Positions 24,488 to 32,830 of a stretch of DNA of 64,000 bases are shown piece by piece; the first letter of the stretch is position 1; the number at the start of each line of letters is the position of its first letter. The stretch spans positions 88,225 to 152,224 of the forward strand of contig NZ_JACSQN010000010.1 of assembly GCF_014836615.1 (NCBI RefSeq), read 5' to 3'. Made by a program: the position numbers and the translations under genes. A model generated the notes under the pieces. That model searched no databases, was not told the origin of the DNA, and worked only from the letters and a program-made list of their open reading frames with translations. This stretch comes from Sporosarcina quadrami (GTDB taxonomy: Bacteria > Bacillota > Bacilli > Bacillales_A > Planococcaceae).

Positions 24488-24529
24488 GTAAAACCACCTC
24501 AGTCAATAATTAATGAGGTGGTTTGTTAT
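24488..24529 (-). terminator. terminator of the MBL-fold hydrolase gene
   Basis: Perfect 11-bp inverted repeat AAACCACCTCA / TGAGGTGGTTT (24491-24501, 24514-24524), with T-rich DNA following on the minus strand. Confidence 0.88.
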
Positions 24530-25384
24530 TCAGAATTTGTTTGATTGAATTATATAGTCATTCACAAATGCTTTTATGAAAAATAATTCATCATCATTTG
24601 GATTTCTATTATTTTCCACCTTAAAGGACTTGATTGCATGATCTAATGAAGTGGATGTTACAGCTTTACTGGCTGTAGTTAACTCTTTCCAAAATTTATT
24701 CATTTCATCTAAATCGCAAATAGATTCATGTCCAAGTAGGAACATGTCAGCGTCATACTTTTGAATGTCTTGAATCATTGGCAATAACATCGCTTGCTTG
24801 TAATGAAATAAAGAATTTGTAGTTGTACTATACACACAATCAGCTAAAAATATCACTTTTTCATCGGGAATGTAAACAACTGTTGAATCATCGGTATGCG
24901 TACTTGAAATCTTTTCGAGTATGCAAACTTTGTTTCCTAAATCAATCGTCAATCTATCTTCGAAAATAATATCAGGGGAGTTCAACTTGAAATTAGCCCT
25001 ATTGGGTATCTCTTCTTGAATAATCTCCATACACATCTTGTTCATCTGATTAGAATGCACATACTCTTCCAACGAACTATCATCAAACTTATAACTACGC
25101 CATTTTGTCAACACATCGTCCGTTTCGCTATTAACGATAACCGTGGCTGCAAATTCATTCATACCGAGGAAGTGATCCCAATGTGCATGCGTAATAACCA
25201 AGTATTTAACTGGTGGCACATGTAATTTTTCGATTTCTCGTAGAAAATCATTAGCATGCTGAGTTGAATTTCCAGCATCTATTATTAGGCTATATTGGTC
25301 ACCGCATACCAATCCCAATGTCGGTCGATCTTTATCGTTTTGATTAGACAAATAGTAAATGGAATTACTTAATTTTTTCAACAT
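24530..25384 (-). CDS. MBL-fold metallo-hydrolase
   Basis: A 284-residue metallo-beta-lactamase-fold protein. The metal-binding motif THAHWDH is at about 65-71. STHTDDSTVVY supplies the next His, FLADCVYS the bridging Asp and FLLGHES the last His, so both metal sites look intact. The substrate is unknown; relatives hydrolyse esters, lactones or thioesters. No signal peptide is seen, so it is probably cytosolic. It lies immediately outside attR and looks AT-richer than its neighbours, so it may itself be a recent arrival. Confidence 0.88.
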   Translation of the reverse strand: MLKKLSNSIYYLSNQNDKDRPTLGLVCGDQYSLIIDAGNSTQHANDFLREIEKLHVPPVKYLVITHAHWDHFLGMNEFAATVIVNSETDDVLTKWRSYKFDDSSLEEYVHSNQMNKMCMEIIQEEIPNRANFKLNSPDIIFEDRLTIDLGNKVCILEKISSTHTDDSTVVYIPDEKVIFLADCVYSTTTNSLFHYKQAMLLPMIQDIQKYDADMFLLGHESICDLDEMNKFWKELTTASKAVTSTSLDHAIKSFKVENNRNPNDDELFFIKAFVNDYIIQSNKF

Positions 25385-25554
25385 GTTATTGCTCCTCTAT
25401 TCTATATACAATATTTATGAATGTATGAAAGAGAAAATCTACATGTATATTCAATAAATCATTTGAGATTTTCTCAATTTAATTTTTTACCATTGGACTT
25501 GTACCTCCCTATTGAACTTAGGTGAATTATAACATACACACCGTGGGTATATCT

Positions 25555-25869
25555 TTACGATACCAGCTTTAAACCAATAGCTGCGCCTAATACCATTGCG
25601 ATAAAGACCAGTCTTTTCCACTCCTTTGATTCACCATATAGAACCATTCCTAATATTGCTCCACCAGATGCACCGATTCCCGTCCAAATTGCGTAGGCAG
25701 TTCCCATAGGCAATGTTTTCATTGCATAGGAAAGAAAGAGAAAACTTGCTCCGAATCCAAGAATTAGTAGAGCTAATGATTTCCAACTACGATCTGTATG
25801 CAATTTATTAATCATTAACACGCCAAACATTTCAAAGAGTCCTGCTACAACTAATGAAACCCAAGCCAT
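25555..25869 (-). CDS. SMR-family guanidinium exporter subunit (YkkD-like)
   Basis: A 104-residue four-helix small multidrug resistance protein. The conserved membrane Glu is in GLFEMFGV (about 13), and LPMGTAYAIWTGIGASGG marks the family. It is encoded right after a second SMR protein (TAATG overlap) under a guanidine-I riboswitch, so the two probably form a YkkCD-type heteromeric pump exporting guanidinium. Confidence 0.88.
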   Translation of the reverse strand: MAWVSLVVAGLFEMFGVLMINKLHTDRSWKSLALLILGFGASFLFLSYAMKTLPMGTAYAIWTGIGASGGAILGMVLYGESKEWKRLVFIAMVLGAAIGLKLVS

Positions 25870-26210
25870 TAAGACTCCACTCCTTCTTTTTCCTTGTCAT
25901 TTGTGACTAACTTCAAACCGATGACTCCAGCTAATAATAGTAAAATCAAAAGGACTTTAACCAATTTGATAGGTTCACCAAAAAATGCAATATCTGATAA
26001 GAAAGTTCCGGCGGTGCCTAGTCCGACAAAAACAGCATAGACCGTTCCGACAGGGAGTTTTTTACCCGCCATAATCATTAGATAAAAACTTATGATGATA
26101 GCGATAACAGTCCCAGTCCAAGCCCAAAAACTATCTGCATGTTTTAATCCAATCACCCAAAAGACTTCGAAAAAGGCAGCGATTACTACTTTAATCCAGT
26201 TAATGTTCAT
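25869..26210 (-). CDS. SMR-family guanidinium exporter subunit (YkkC-like)
   Basis: A 113-residue four-helix SMR protein with the key Glu in [10 protein letters not shown] and the motif [17 protein letters not shown]. The extra charged C-terminal tail ([11 protein letters not shown]) and order match the YkkC half of YkkCD. It is first in the two-gene operon controlled by the guanidine-I riboswitch 34 bp upstream. Substrate assignment rests on the riboswitch. AGGTGCTATTTGA precedes the ATG. Confidence 0.88.
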   Translation of the reverse strand: MNINWIKVVIAAFFEVFWVIGLKHADSFWAWTGTVIAIIISFYLMIMAGKKLPVGTVYAVFVGLGTAGTFLSDIAFFGEPIKLVKVLLILLLLAGVIGLKLVTNDKEKEGVES

Positions 26211-26243
26211 TCAAATAGCACCTCCAATAGTATTCTTTCGCAA

Positions 26244-26364
26244 TAAAAAAAGCCCCAGAGATAACTGTTAAAACAGTTTCTCCCAGGCTTTTATCCTTCC
26301 GTGACACAGCATAGCTGTGAGTTTTCTCTCGGACCAGACTAACAAAATTGTTACGGAACCCTAG
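26244..26364 (-). promoter_or_regulatory. guanidine-I (ykkC) riboswitch with expression-platform terminator
   Basis: On the minus strand the leader reads CTAGGGTTCCG, then CTGGTCCGAGAGAAAAC, then GTCACGGAAGGATAAAAGCC and TGGGAGA, the conserved blocks of the ykkC/guanidine-I aptamer. The last blocks overlap a hairpin (AGCCTGGGAGA against TCTCTGGGGCT) followed by seven T. Guanidine binding would therefore block termination and turn on the SMR pair. Control at the transcription level is inferred from this overlap. Confidence 0.93.
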
Positions 26365-26517
26365 AAAACATTATGATTTATACAATTATCTTACATTATA
26401 CAGATAAGTATGTGCTATTCAAGTTTAGCAATGCCAGCAACGTTTATTTTTAAAAATTTCCTTATTATCATGGTCATCGCCCGAACCTCATACCCTATGT
26501 ATAGAGGAGGGTGACAA

Positions 26518-27003
26518 ATGTATAACAGGGAAGCCGCAGTCCGGTACGCGGATGAATGGTGGAACGCCCGCAATCCGGCATTCCCGTCGTTCGATGTGGA
26601 TTGCACGAGTTTCATTTCCCAATGTCTGTTGGCAGGAGGGGCACCAATGTACGGCTATCCGAATCGCGAACGTGGTTGGTGGCTGCAGAATGGAAATTGG
26701 AGTTTCAGCTGGTCGGTAGCCCATTCGATGCGCTGGTATTTGGCGGGCTCGACGAAAGGATTGACTGCCAAGAGAGTCGATTCTGTATATGATCTCGATA
26801 TAGGCGATGTCATTTGTTACGACTTTCAAGGGGATAATCGATTTGACCATACGACTATCATCACGTCCATAGACGGGCCAATCCCGCTTGTCAATGCACA
26901 TACGTATGATGCCTATCATAGGACATGGGATTATAAAGATTCGTATGCCTATTCACCGAACGCCAAATACATCTTTTTCAAGATAAACGATCAGTTTTCA
27001 TAA
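26518..27003 (+). CDS. amidase-domain protein (Amidase_6 / NlpC-like fold)
   Basis: A 161-residue protein that is almost entirely one domain: YNREAAVRYADEWWNARNPAFPSFDVDCTSFISQCLLAGG with the candidate catalytic Cys (DCTSF, about 29), GDVICYDFQGDNRFDHTTII with the His of FDHT, and LVNAHTYDAYHR. This is the putative amidase domain found in Bacillus cell-wall and spore proteins. There is no signal peptide, so it may work inside the cell or forespore, or leave by another route. ATAGAGGAGGGTGACAA precedes the ATG. Confidence 0.85.
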   Translation: MYNREAAVRYADEWWNARNPAFPSFDVDCTSFISQCLLAGGAPMYGYPNRERGWWLQNGNWSFSWSVAHSMRWYLAGSTKGLTAKRVDSVYDLDIGDVICYDFQGDNRFDHTTIITSIDGPIPLVNAHTYDAYHRTWDYKDSYAYSPNAKYIFFKINDQFS

Positions 27004-27004
27004 T

Positions 27005-27043
27005 AAAAAGACGGTGCCCTATTCGGCAATCCGTCTTTCTTTT
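27005..27043. terminator. bidirectional terminator between amidase and DegV genes
   Basis: AAAGACGG / CCGTCTTT stem with inner TGCC/GGCA pairing and T-rich tail, between convergent genes. Confidence 0.85.
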
Positions 27044-27891
27044 CATTCATCGTACCACAGTACTGCGAGCGTCCCTTCACCGGCGTGCACAGCAAGTGTC
27101 GAGCTGACGTCGCCGATAACGATTTCAAGATTTGGTACTTTCTCAAGAATCATCTGCTTCAGCAACTTCGCCTGTTCCAGTACATGCCCTTGCATAAGAT
27201 GAATTTTGCCTTCACCTGAAGGGAAACCATCTACGACTTTATCGACCAAATATTGAAGCGCTTTCTTTTCAGAACGCACTTTATCGGTCGCTTCCAATTT
27301 ACCTTCGGATGAAATCTGGATGACCGGTTTCACTTTCAACAAGCTGCCGAGGAAAAACTGGACTCCGCTCATTCTCCCGCCTTTATACAATTGTTCTAAC
27401 TGTCCCATGAGGATGTAGTTGTTCACTTTGCCAGCCAACCCGTCAAGATGCTCTTTGATTTCTTCGACAGTCGCGCCTTCTTCATACATTTTCATTGCTT
27501 TTTCCATTAAACCCGTAACACCGTAAGAGAGGGAAAGTGAATCGACAAACGTCACAGGAAACTCTGCGATTTCCGCACCTGCCATGGAAGAGGCGAGGGT
27601 ACCACTTAGCGCACTCGACAAATGCACGGCAAAAGCCTGTTCATAGTTTTCTGCAATCTCTTTAAACGTTTCTGCAAACTCACCTGCTGAAGGTTGAGAA
27701 GTCTTCGGGAACTCCTCAGCGTTCTTAATGTTTTCATATAGCTCATCGTTCGTCAGATCTATTCCGTCTCTGAATTGCTTGTCACCAAAATGTATATTCA
27801 ATGGGATTGAATAGAAATCTGGGTGATTTTTTAATTCATCGGAAATAAATGCTGTACTGTCCGTTATCCAAGCCATTGGTTTCTTTGTCAT
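27043..27891 (-). CDS. DegV family fatty-acid-binding protein
   Basis: A 282-residue cytosolic DegV-domain protein. It opens with AWITDSTAFISDEL (the TDST motif that contacts the acyl carboxylate) and contains KTSQPSAGEF, VHLSSALSGTLASS and GGRMSG. DegV/FakB proteins bind fatty acids and deliver them to the FakA kinase for phosphorylation and incorporation into phospholipids. Whether this copy partners FakA cannot be seen from the window. Single gene. Confidence 0.9.
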   Translation of the reverse strand: MTKKPMAWITDSTAFISDELKNHPDFYSIPLNIHFGDKQFRDGIDLTNDELYENIKNAEEFPKTSQPSAGEFAETFKEIAENYEQAFAVHLSSALSGTLASSMAGAEIAEFPVTFVDSLSLSYGVTGLMEKAMKMYEEGATVEEIKEHLDGLAGKVNNYILMGQLEQLYKGGRMSGVQFFLGSLLKVKPVIQISSEGKLEATDKVRSEKKALQYLVDKVVDGFPSGEGKIHLMQGHVLEQAKLLKQMILEKVPNLEIVIGDVSSTLAVHAGEGTLAVLWYDE

Positions 27892-28069
27892 TTGTCAGCC
27901 ATCCTTTTCAAAACATTCGCTTCTTTCATTACTATACTATAGAAAGTAATTTCTAGGAATAGTAATAACGTTTTTAGTTGAATAGAATACAAGGATTGCA
28001 GGTAATTCCCTAGAATGACTGAATTCGTGTATAATGGGGCTAGTATGGTATAAAGGAGAATCCCGAATT

Positions 28070-28666
28070 ATGAATGAACAAGCATTATCCGTAAAAGATG
28101 CAATTGTGAACCGCCGTTCGGTTAAAAACTTTAATGGACAGCCGGTTGATCTCGATAATATAAATGCGATATTGGACGATGCGAGATGGGCACCGAACCA
28201 TGGTTTACGCAACCCATGGCGTTTTATTGTCGCTGCTAATACGGAATACATCAAGTTTCAGGATGTACTGAAGGAATATGGCGTTCCTAAATGGAAAGAG
28301 CTCTCTGAAGAAGATCTTGAAAAGCAGATGAAGAAGTTCAGTGGTGCAGGCGCGGTCGTTCTTGTTATCGTGAACGAAGATGCACGTCAGAAAGAAAGAC
28401 TCGAAGACTTTGCAGGTGCAAGTGCGCTTATTCAAAATGCGATGCTTCTTGCGTGGGATCGTGGCATCGGTACGTGTTGGAAAACGCCTCCGTTCCTTGA
28501 TAATCCGAAGTTCCGTGAAGAACTTGGTGTGAAGCCGGGAGAACGTATTATTAGCATGTTGCAATTCGGCTATTATGACGACATTCCGAAAAACCGTGTG
28601 CGCACGCCTCTTGAGGACATCGTGATCTATTACGGAATGGACGACAAAGAGACTTCTGAACAATAA
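28070..28666 (+). CDS. nitroreductase family FMN oxidoreductase
   Basis: A 198-residue nitroreductase-fold protein: N-terminal NRRSVKNFNGQPVD, RWAPNHGLRNPWRF (FMN-binding region) and a C-terminal GYYDDIPKNRVRTPLEDIV. It resembles the compact YdjA-like nitroreductases. It would reduce nitro or quinone substrates using NAD(P)H; the natural substrate is unknown. ATG 28070 is chosen because AAAGGAGAA lies 9 bp upstream; a start at 28034 would overlap a TATAAT-like promoter element. Confidence 0.88.
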   Translation: MNEQALSVKDAIVNRRSVKNFNGQPVDLDNINAILDDARWAPNHGLRNPWRFIVAANTEYIKFQDVLKEYGVPKWKELSEEDLEKQMKKFSGAGAVVLVIVNEDARQKERLEDFAGASALIQNAMLLAWDRGIGTCWKTPPFLDNPKFREELGVKPGERIISMLQFGYYDDIPKNRVRTPLEDIVIYYGMDDKETSEQ

Positions 28667-28704
28667 AAAAAGGCAATCCGTTTTGAACGCGGATTGCCTT
28701 TTAT
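28665..28704. terminator. bidirectional terminator between nitroreductase and dipeptidase genes
   Basis: Perfect 11-bp stem AAGGCAATCCG / CGGATTGCCTT with A/T-rich flanks, between convergent genes. Confidence 0.92.
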
Positions 28705-30102
28705 TTATTTCTTCAGCTCATCTTTTGAGAATGAAGCGATTTTTTCATAATAATCGACAATGACACGTAACCCTTTGTCGAAGTTCTCTAAATGGAAATG
28801 TTCGTTAGGTGCATGGAAATTCTCGCTGGACAATCCGAAGCCCATTAGAACGACCGGTAAATTCAGTATTTCATCAAACACCGCAACGATCGGAATGGAG
28901 CCGCCCATGCGTGTGAAAGCTGTTGGCACATCATATATCTTTTCATAAGACTCACCCGCAGCTTGAATGGCAGGGTGATCGAAAGGTGTAATGAAAGGTT
29001 TTCCTTTATCAAATTCACTAACTGTTACGGTAACACCTGCAGGCTTGTGTGCTTCAATATGGGCTTTCAATTTCTTCACGATGTCATCCGGATCCTGATC
29101 GGGGACAAGTCGGCAAGTAATCTTCGCTCCGGCTTCAGCAGGCAAAACTGTCTTTATGCCTTCACCGGAAAATCCACCGAACACGCCATTCACTTCAAGT
29201 GTAGGGCGCGTCCAAGTCTGTTCCAAATACGAATAGCCTTTTTCACCGAATAGCTCATTGACACCGATTTCTTCTTTCAATCCTTCTTCGTCGAAGTTCA
29301 ACGCTTTATACGCTGCGCGTTCTTCATCTTCTAAAGGACGGACATCTGTGTAGAAACCTTCAACTGCAATCGTTCCTTCCTTGTCGTGGAATGAAGCAAG
29401 AATCTCTGCTATCGCATGGATTGGATTTTGTACGCCTCCTCCGTAAATGCCGGAATGCAAATCGCCTTTTGCACCTTTGACATCAATTTGGACACCTGCA
29501 AGACCGCGCAAGCCGTAACAGACGGCAGGTTTCCCTGGACCGTACATGCCTGTATCGGAGATGACAATAATATCTGCTGCTAGTTTTTCTTTGTTCTCTT
29601 CAATATATTTTTCAAGGCTCGGGCTGCCGACTTCCTCTTCACCTTCAATAATGAACTTAATGTTGACGGGCAGTGTGCCGTCTTCTTTCATTAATGCCTC
29701 AACCGCGAGGACATGCATGAACACTTGTCCTTTGTCGTCACTCGCACCGCGTGCAAACAATTTATTGTCACGGACTTCAGGCTCGAATGGGCCGCTTTCC
29801 CATAAATTTAACGGATCAACGGGCTGGACATCGTAATGGCCATAGAACAAAATTGTCGGTTTCCCTTCAGCATGGAGCCAATCGCCATAGACGACAGGGT
29901 GGCCATCTGTTTTGTCGATCGAAATATTTTCAAGCCCTGCTTTTTGCAATGAATCTTTCAACCACTCCGCCGCTTTTTTCATATCTCCGTTATGCTCGGA
30001 TAGTGCACTAATACTCGGAATTCGTAAGAAATCTTTTAATTCTTCTAGATGAGCTTCACGTTTGGATGTAAAATATGCATCAAGTTTTTCTGAATGATTC
30101 AA
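28705..30102 (-). CDS. M20 family dipeptidase
   Basis: A 465-residue zinc dipeptidase of the M20 (carnosinase/DUG1-like) group. Metal and catalytic motifs are FYGHYDVQPVDP, ARGASDDKG, IEGEEEVGSPS, ISDTGMYGPG and, near the end, SENFHAPNEHF. The lid domain (about 195-350) carries LHSGIYGGGVQNP. The full length suggests an active cytosolic enzyme cleaving short peptides. The gene is monocistronic, and the ATG follows GAGGGATTGA. Confidence 0.92.
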   Translation of the reverse strand: MNHSEKLDAYFTSKREAHLEELKDFLRIPSISALSEHNGDMKKAAEWLKDSLQKAGLENISIDKTDGHPVVYGDWLHAEGKPTILFYGHYDVQPVDPLNLWESGPFEPEVRDNKLFARGASDDKGQVFMHVLAVEALMKEDGTLPVNIKFIIEGEEEVGSPSLEKYIEENKEKLAADIIVISDTGMYGPGKPAVCYGLRGLAGVQIDVKGAKGDLHSGIYGGGVQNPIHAIAEILASFHDKEGTIAVEGFYTDVRPLEDEERAAYKALNFDEEGLKEEIGVNELFGEKGYSYLEQTWTRPTLEVNGVFGGFSGEGIKTVLPAEAGAKITCRLVPDQDPDDIVKKLKAHIEAHKPAGVTVTVSEFDKGKPFITPFDHPAIQAAGESYEKIYDVPTAFTRMGGSIPIVAVFDEILNLPVVLMGFGLSSENFHAPNEHFHLENFDKGLRVIVDYYEKIASFSKDELKK

Positions 30103-30266
30103 TTCAATCCCTCATTTCAAAAGTAATTTTGCCGATAAAGGTAGTATATCATGTCAGAAGGTTTCAAGTTATTCTAACGGACGGATGAAGTAGAGTGTGA
30201 TATGATATGTAAAAGTTACTAAATGAACGAACAGTCGAACTACAGAAACTCCAGGAGGAATCACTT

Positions 30267-31502
30267 TTGTTTATTGCACTTGGGTTCTTTTTATTCATGT
30301 CTTTCTTCTTATCAGGAAGTGAGACCGCACTGACTGCGGTGAATCGCATGAAAGTGCAATTGCGGGCCGAACAAGGTGACCGCAAAGCGATAAAATTAAG
30401 AGATCTCATATCGAAACCTGACAGGATGATTACAGCAATCCTTATCGGGAACAATATAGCGAACATTATGATGCCGACAATCGTAACGATGATTGCCATC
30501 GACAGGGGCCTGCAAGTAGGGGTGATGACGGGGATTTTAACAGTCGTCCTCATCGTATTTGGAGAAGTGCTGCCAAAGACAATTGCTGCGACCTTCGCCG
30601 ACAAAGTGGCATATGTCGTTGCGCCAACAATTTCCATCCTCGTCAAATTGCTTACGCCATTGACGGCACTTCTTGCTTTGTTTACAAATGTCTTTATCCG
30701 CATTATCTCCAAAGGGGCAGTAACGGAAGCGACATTGACAAAAGAAGAACTGCGATCGATGGTGGACATCGCATCGACGGAAGGTACGTTTGAACAGGAA
30801 GAGTCCCAGCGTCTAAAGGGTGTACTCGATTTCCCTGATAAGGATGTTTCTGACGTCATGGAAACGCACCGTACAGATATTGTCGGGTTGCCAATCGAAT
30901 CCACATATGAAGAAGTACGCGACACGATTCTCGAATACTTCTACACGCGCTATCCGATTTACGAAGAAAGCATCGATCGCGTCGTCGGTATTTTTTATTC
31001 GAAGATGTTAATTGAGTGGTCGATGAAACCTGAAATGAAACTATCCGAACTGATTGATGATGAACCGTTATTCGTCGTGCAGACGGCTAGTGTCGAAAAA
31101 GTGTTCAAACTTATGCTTGCCAGAAAGAAGCACATGGCTATCGTTCTGGATGAATACGGCGGCACGCTTGGAATCGTCACGCATGAAGATATTATTGAAG
31201 AGATGATTGGACAAGACATCGAAGACGAAACGGACTTCGATGAAGAAGTGCTTGTCTACGAAAAAGATGAACATATCCTTGTCTGTCATGGTCGGTTGGA
31301 AATTATCGATGCCATCGACTTACTAGGAGCTGAACTGCCGACGGACCACGAAACAATTGGCGGCTTCGTCATGCAAGAACTCGGCCACGTACCTGAACCA
31401 GGCGAACGGTTTACATACGAAAACCTCTTTTTCGAAATAGAAGAATTGGACAGAAGTCGTATTGTGAAGATGAAGATTACGAAACGAACCGAAGAAGTAT
31501 AA
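30267..31502 (+). CDS. CNNM/CorB-type transporter with CBS pair (hemolysin-C family)
   Basis: A 411-residue protein: an N-terminal DUF21 membrane domain with four helices (about 1-160; SGSETALTAVNR and IGNNIANI motifs), a CBS pair (about 185-310; VMETHRTDIVGLP and AIVLDEYGGTLGIVTHEDIIEEMIG) and a C-terminal CorC/HlyC domain (about 325-408). CNNM/CorB proteins export Mg2+ or other divalent ions, with MgATP sensed by the CBS pair. The older name haemolysin is misleading. A TTG start 8 bp after AGGAGG is used. Confidence 0.9.
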   Translation: MFIALGFFLFMSFFLSGSETALTAVNRMKVQLRAEQGDRKAIKLRDLISKPDRMITAILIGNNIANIMMPTIVTMIAIDRGLQVGVMTGILTVVLIVFGEVLPKTIAATFADKVAYVVAPTISILVKLLTPLTALLALFTNVFIRIISKGAVTEATLTKEELRSMVDIASTEGTFEQEESQRLKGVLDFPDKDVSDVMETHRTDIVGLPIESTYEEVRDTILEYFYTRYPIYEESIDRVVGIFYSKMLIEWSMKPEMKLSELIDDEPLFVVQTASVEKVFKLMLARKKHMAIVLDEYGGTLGIVTHEDIIEEMIGQDIEDETDFDEEVLVYEKDEHILVCHGRLEIIDAIDLLGAELPTDHETIGGFVMQELGHVPEPGERFTYENLFFEIEELDRSRIVKMKITKRTEEV

Positions 31503-31505
31503 TAG

Positions 31506-31559
31506 AAAAACTGCTGTGTACTGATGCTATTTGTCAGATACATGGCAGTTTTTGTTTTA
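31506..31559 (+). terminator. terminator after the CNNM/CBS gene
   Basis: AAACTGC...TGTA-TGA pairs imperfectly with TCAGATACATGGCAGTTT, followed by TTGTTTT. Confidence 0.75.
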
Positions 31560-31591
31560 GCAAATGATATATAACGGCAAATCGCGGCGAC

Positions 31592-31789
31592 CGCTCAATG
31601 TCTTCGCACAACCGCTCAATGTCTACGCATAACCGCTTAATATGAGTCAAGAATCGCTCAATGTCTCCGCATAACCGCTCAATATGAGTCGAGAATCGCT
31701 CAATGTCTTCGCACAACCGCTCAATATGAGTCGAGAATCGCTCAATGTCTTCGCACAACCGCTCAATATGAGTCGAGAATCGCTCAATG
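31592..31789. repeat. 21-bp-period repeat array, family B (42-bp alternation)
   Basis: Nine full units plus a partial, each exactly 21 bp and starting CGCTCAAT. Two unit types alternate in the second half: one continuing GTCTTCGCACAAC and one continuing ATGAGTCGAGAAT, making a 42-bp higher-order repeat. The period equals that of family A although the sequence is unrelated. It lies beyond the CNNM gene terminator. The minus-strand frame through it would encode a 14-residue repeat but has no ribosome site. Confidence 0.92.
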
Positions 31790-32010
31790 TTGCCGGCTAG
31801 ATGCTCGGGTCATAAGTCAGCTCTGTTAAACGGCAAAAAGCACCGTTTCTCATTTCTGCCTTATGCCTGTCGCATCTAAGCAAGCGCCTTCCGCATTTCT
31901 AGTGTCCAGCTCCGAGTGGCAGCTGCTCGGGTCGTTTCAAGATAGAGGTAAAGGCAAAAAACGCCTTTTCCTCTATCTCTCCAACGCCTGTCGCAGCTGG
32001 ACGCCACTCT
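31790..32010. repeat. two adjacent REP-like intergenic elements
   Basis: Two related blocks, about 31797-31893 and 31894-32010. Each has a GCTCGGGTC segment, a central hairpin, a CCTGTCGCA segment and an ending (CCGCATTTCT / CCGCTTTTCT). The second hairpin pairs GATAGAGGTAAAGGC with GCCTTTTCCTCTATC. I recognise this style (GTCCAGCTCC...CTGTCGCAGCTGG...TTTTCT) as a dispersed palindromic element common in Bacillaceae/Planococcaceae genomes. The remaining gap up to the sigma-factor gene shows only its leader. Confidence 0.65.
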
Positions 32011-32123
32011 CCGCTTTTCTATACTTACAAATTTGTAAGCTAGGTGAAAGCCAAAGCGATAGTTTGTAATGTTGACTTAGCTGATAATAAGGTTAACAGT
32101 TACAAGACGGAGGGCGTTTAAAA

Positions 32124-32669
32124 ATGAAAATTGACTTAGCAGAGCTATACGACGAATATGGCCGTTATATATATCACTTATGTTTAAAATTGACTCGCAA
32201 TAAAGAGGAAGCCGAAGATCTTATGCAGGATGTATGGGTGAAGGTGGTCCGCTATAGCAGCAAAATGGATGACGTTGATCGTATGAAAGCTTGGTTGACG
32301 ACGATTTGCATGAATACGTTCCGCGACCGTTATCGTAAAGATGTACGACGAAGTAAGCACGTTATGAACCAACCTGATACATTGGACGTTCCGATACTCG
32401 ATTTGGTTCCCAGCGATAAGCCGACACCTGTTGAAATGATTGAACAGAACGATATTCAACTTATGGTACAAGAGAAAATCAGCTTGTTGGATAGTATTTA
32501 TCGCACTACAATTGAATACTTCTACGTGCACCAATATTCGTTGATTGAAATTGCCGATTTGATGAAAGTATCTATTGGTACGGTAAAATCTCGACTATTC
32601 CGCGCGAAGAAATATTTGAAAGAATTAATGATGGATGATACAACAGTTCAAGAATACGTTACTGCTTAA
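32124..32669 (+). CDS. ECF-type sigma factor
   Basis: A 181-residue sigma-70 family protein with region 2 (about 8-75; NKEEAEDLMQDVWVKVVRY and AWLTTICMNTFRDRYRKD) and region 4 (about 115-170; LIEIADLMKVSIGTVKSRLFRAKKYLKE). It would direct RNA polymerase to a small stress-type regulon. No anti-sigma gene is adjacent: the gene ends at a strong terminator and the next gene encodes a phospholipase D-like protein. ACGGAGGGCG precedes the ATG. Confidence 0.9.
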   Translation: MKIDLAELYDEYGRYIYHLCLKLTRNKEEAEDLMQDVWVKVVRYSSKMDDVDRMKAWLTTICMNTFRDRYRKDVRRSKHVMNQPDTLDVPILDLVPSDKPTPVEMIEQNDIQLMVQEKISLLDSIYRTTIEYFYVHQYSLIEIADLMKVSIGTVKSRLFRAKKYLKELMMDDTTVQEYVTA

Positions 32670-32695
32670 TAAAAGATTGTTAAATTGTATAGGAC

Positions 32696-32731
32696 AGGCG
32701 AAGGGACACTTACATCCCTTCGCCTTTTCGC
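32696..32731 (+). terminator. terminator after the sigma-factor gene
   Basis: Perfect 10-bp stem GGCGAAGGGA / TCCCTTCGCC with 7-bp loop and TTTTCG. Confidence 0.93.
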
Positions 32732-32830
32732 GTGTAAACTCTATCTTAATTACCAAAATATACGTCCATTCCACTAGTTTGTAAGCAAGCACGAGAGGGA
32801 ATCGATCTAATAGAAAACGAGGTGGATCGG

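Noticed and set aside
24117..24506. Minus-strand 129-codon frame across attR containing HTGLEPVTFTLPV
   Set aside because: This peptide is the familiar artefact of translating the 3' part of a tRNA gene backwards; it crosses the attachment site and a terminator.
24530..25384. MBL-fold gene as beta-lactamase or as cargo of the island
   Set aside because: No signal peptide and no class B lactamase features; it lies outside attR, so it is not part of the element as defined.
31534..31758. Minus-strand frame with a 14-residue coiled-coil-like repeat (ERFSTHIERL)
   Set aside because: Heptad look comes from the 21-bp period; no ribosome site and the array lies after a terminator.
31592..31789. CRISPR array
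   Set aside because: Units are contiguous and all repeated; there are no unique spacers and no cas genes in the window. The same holds for the two family A arrays.
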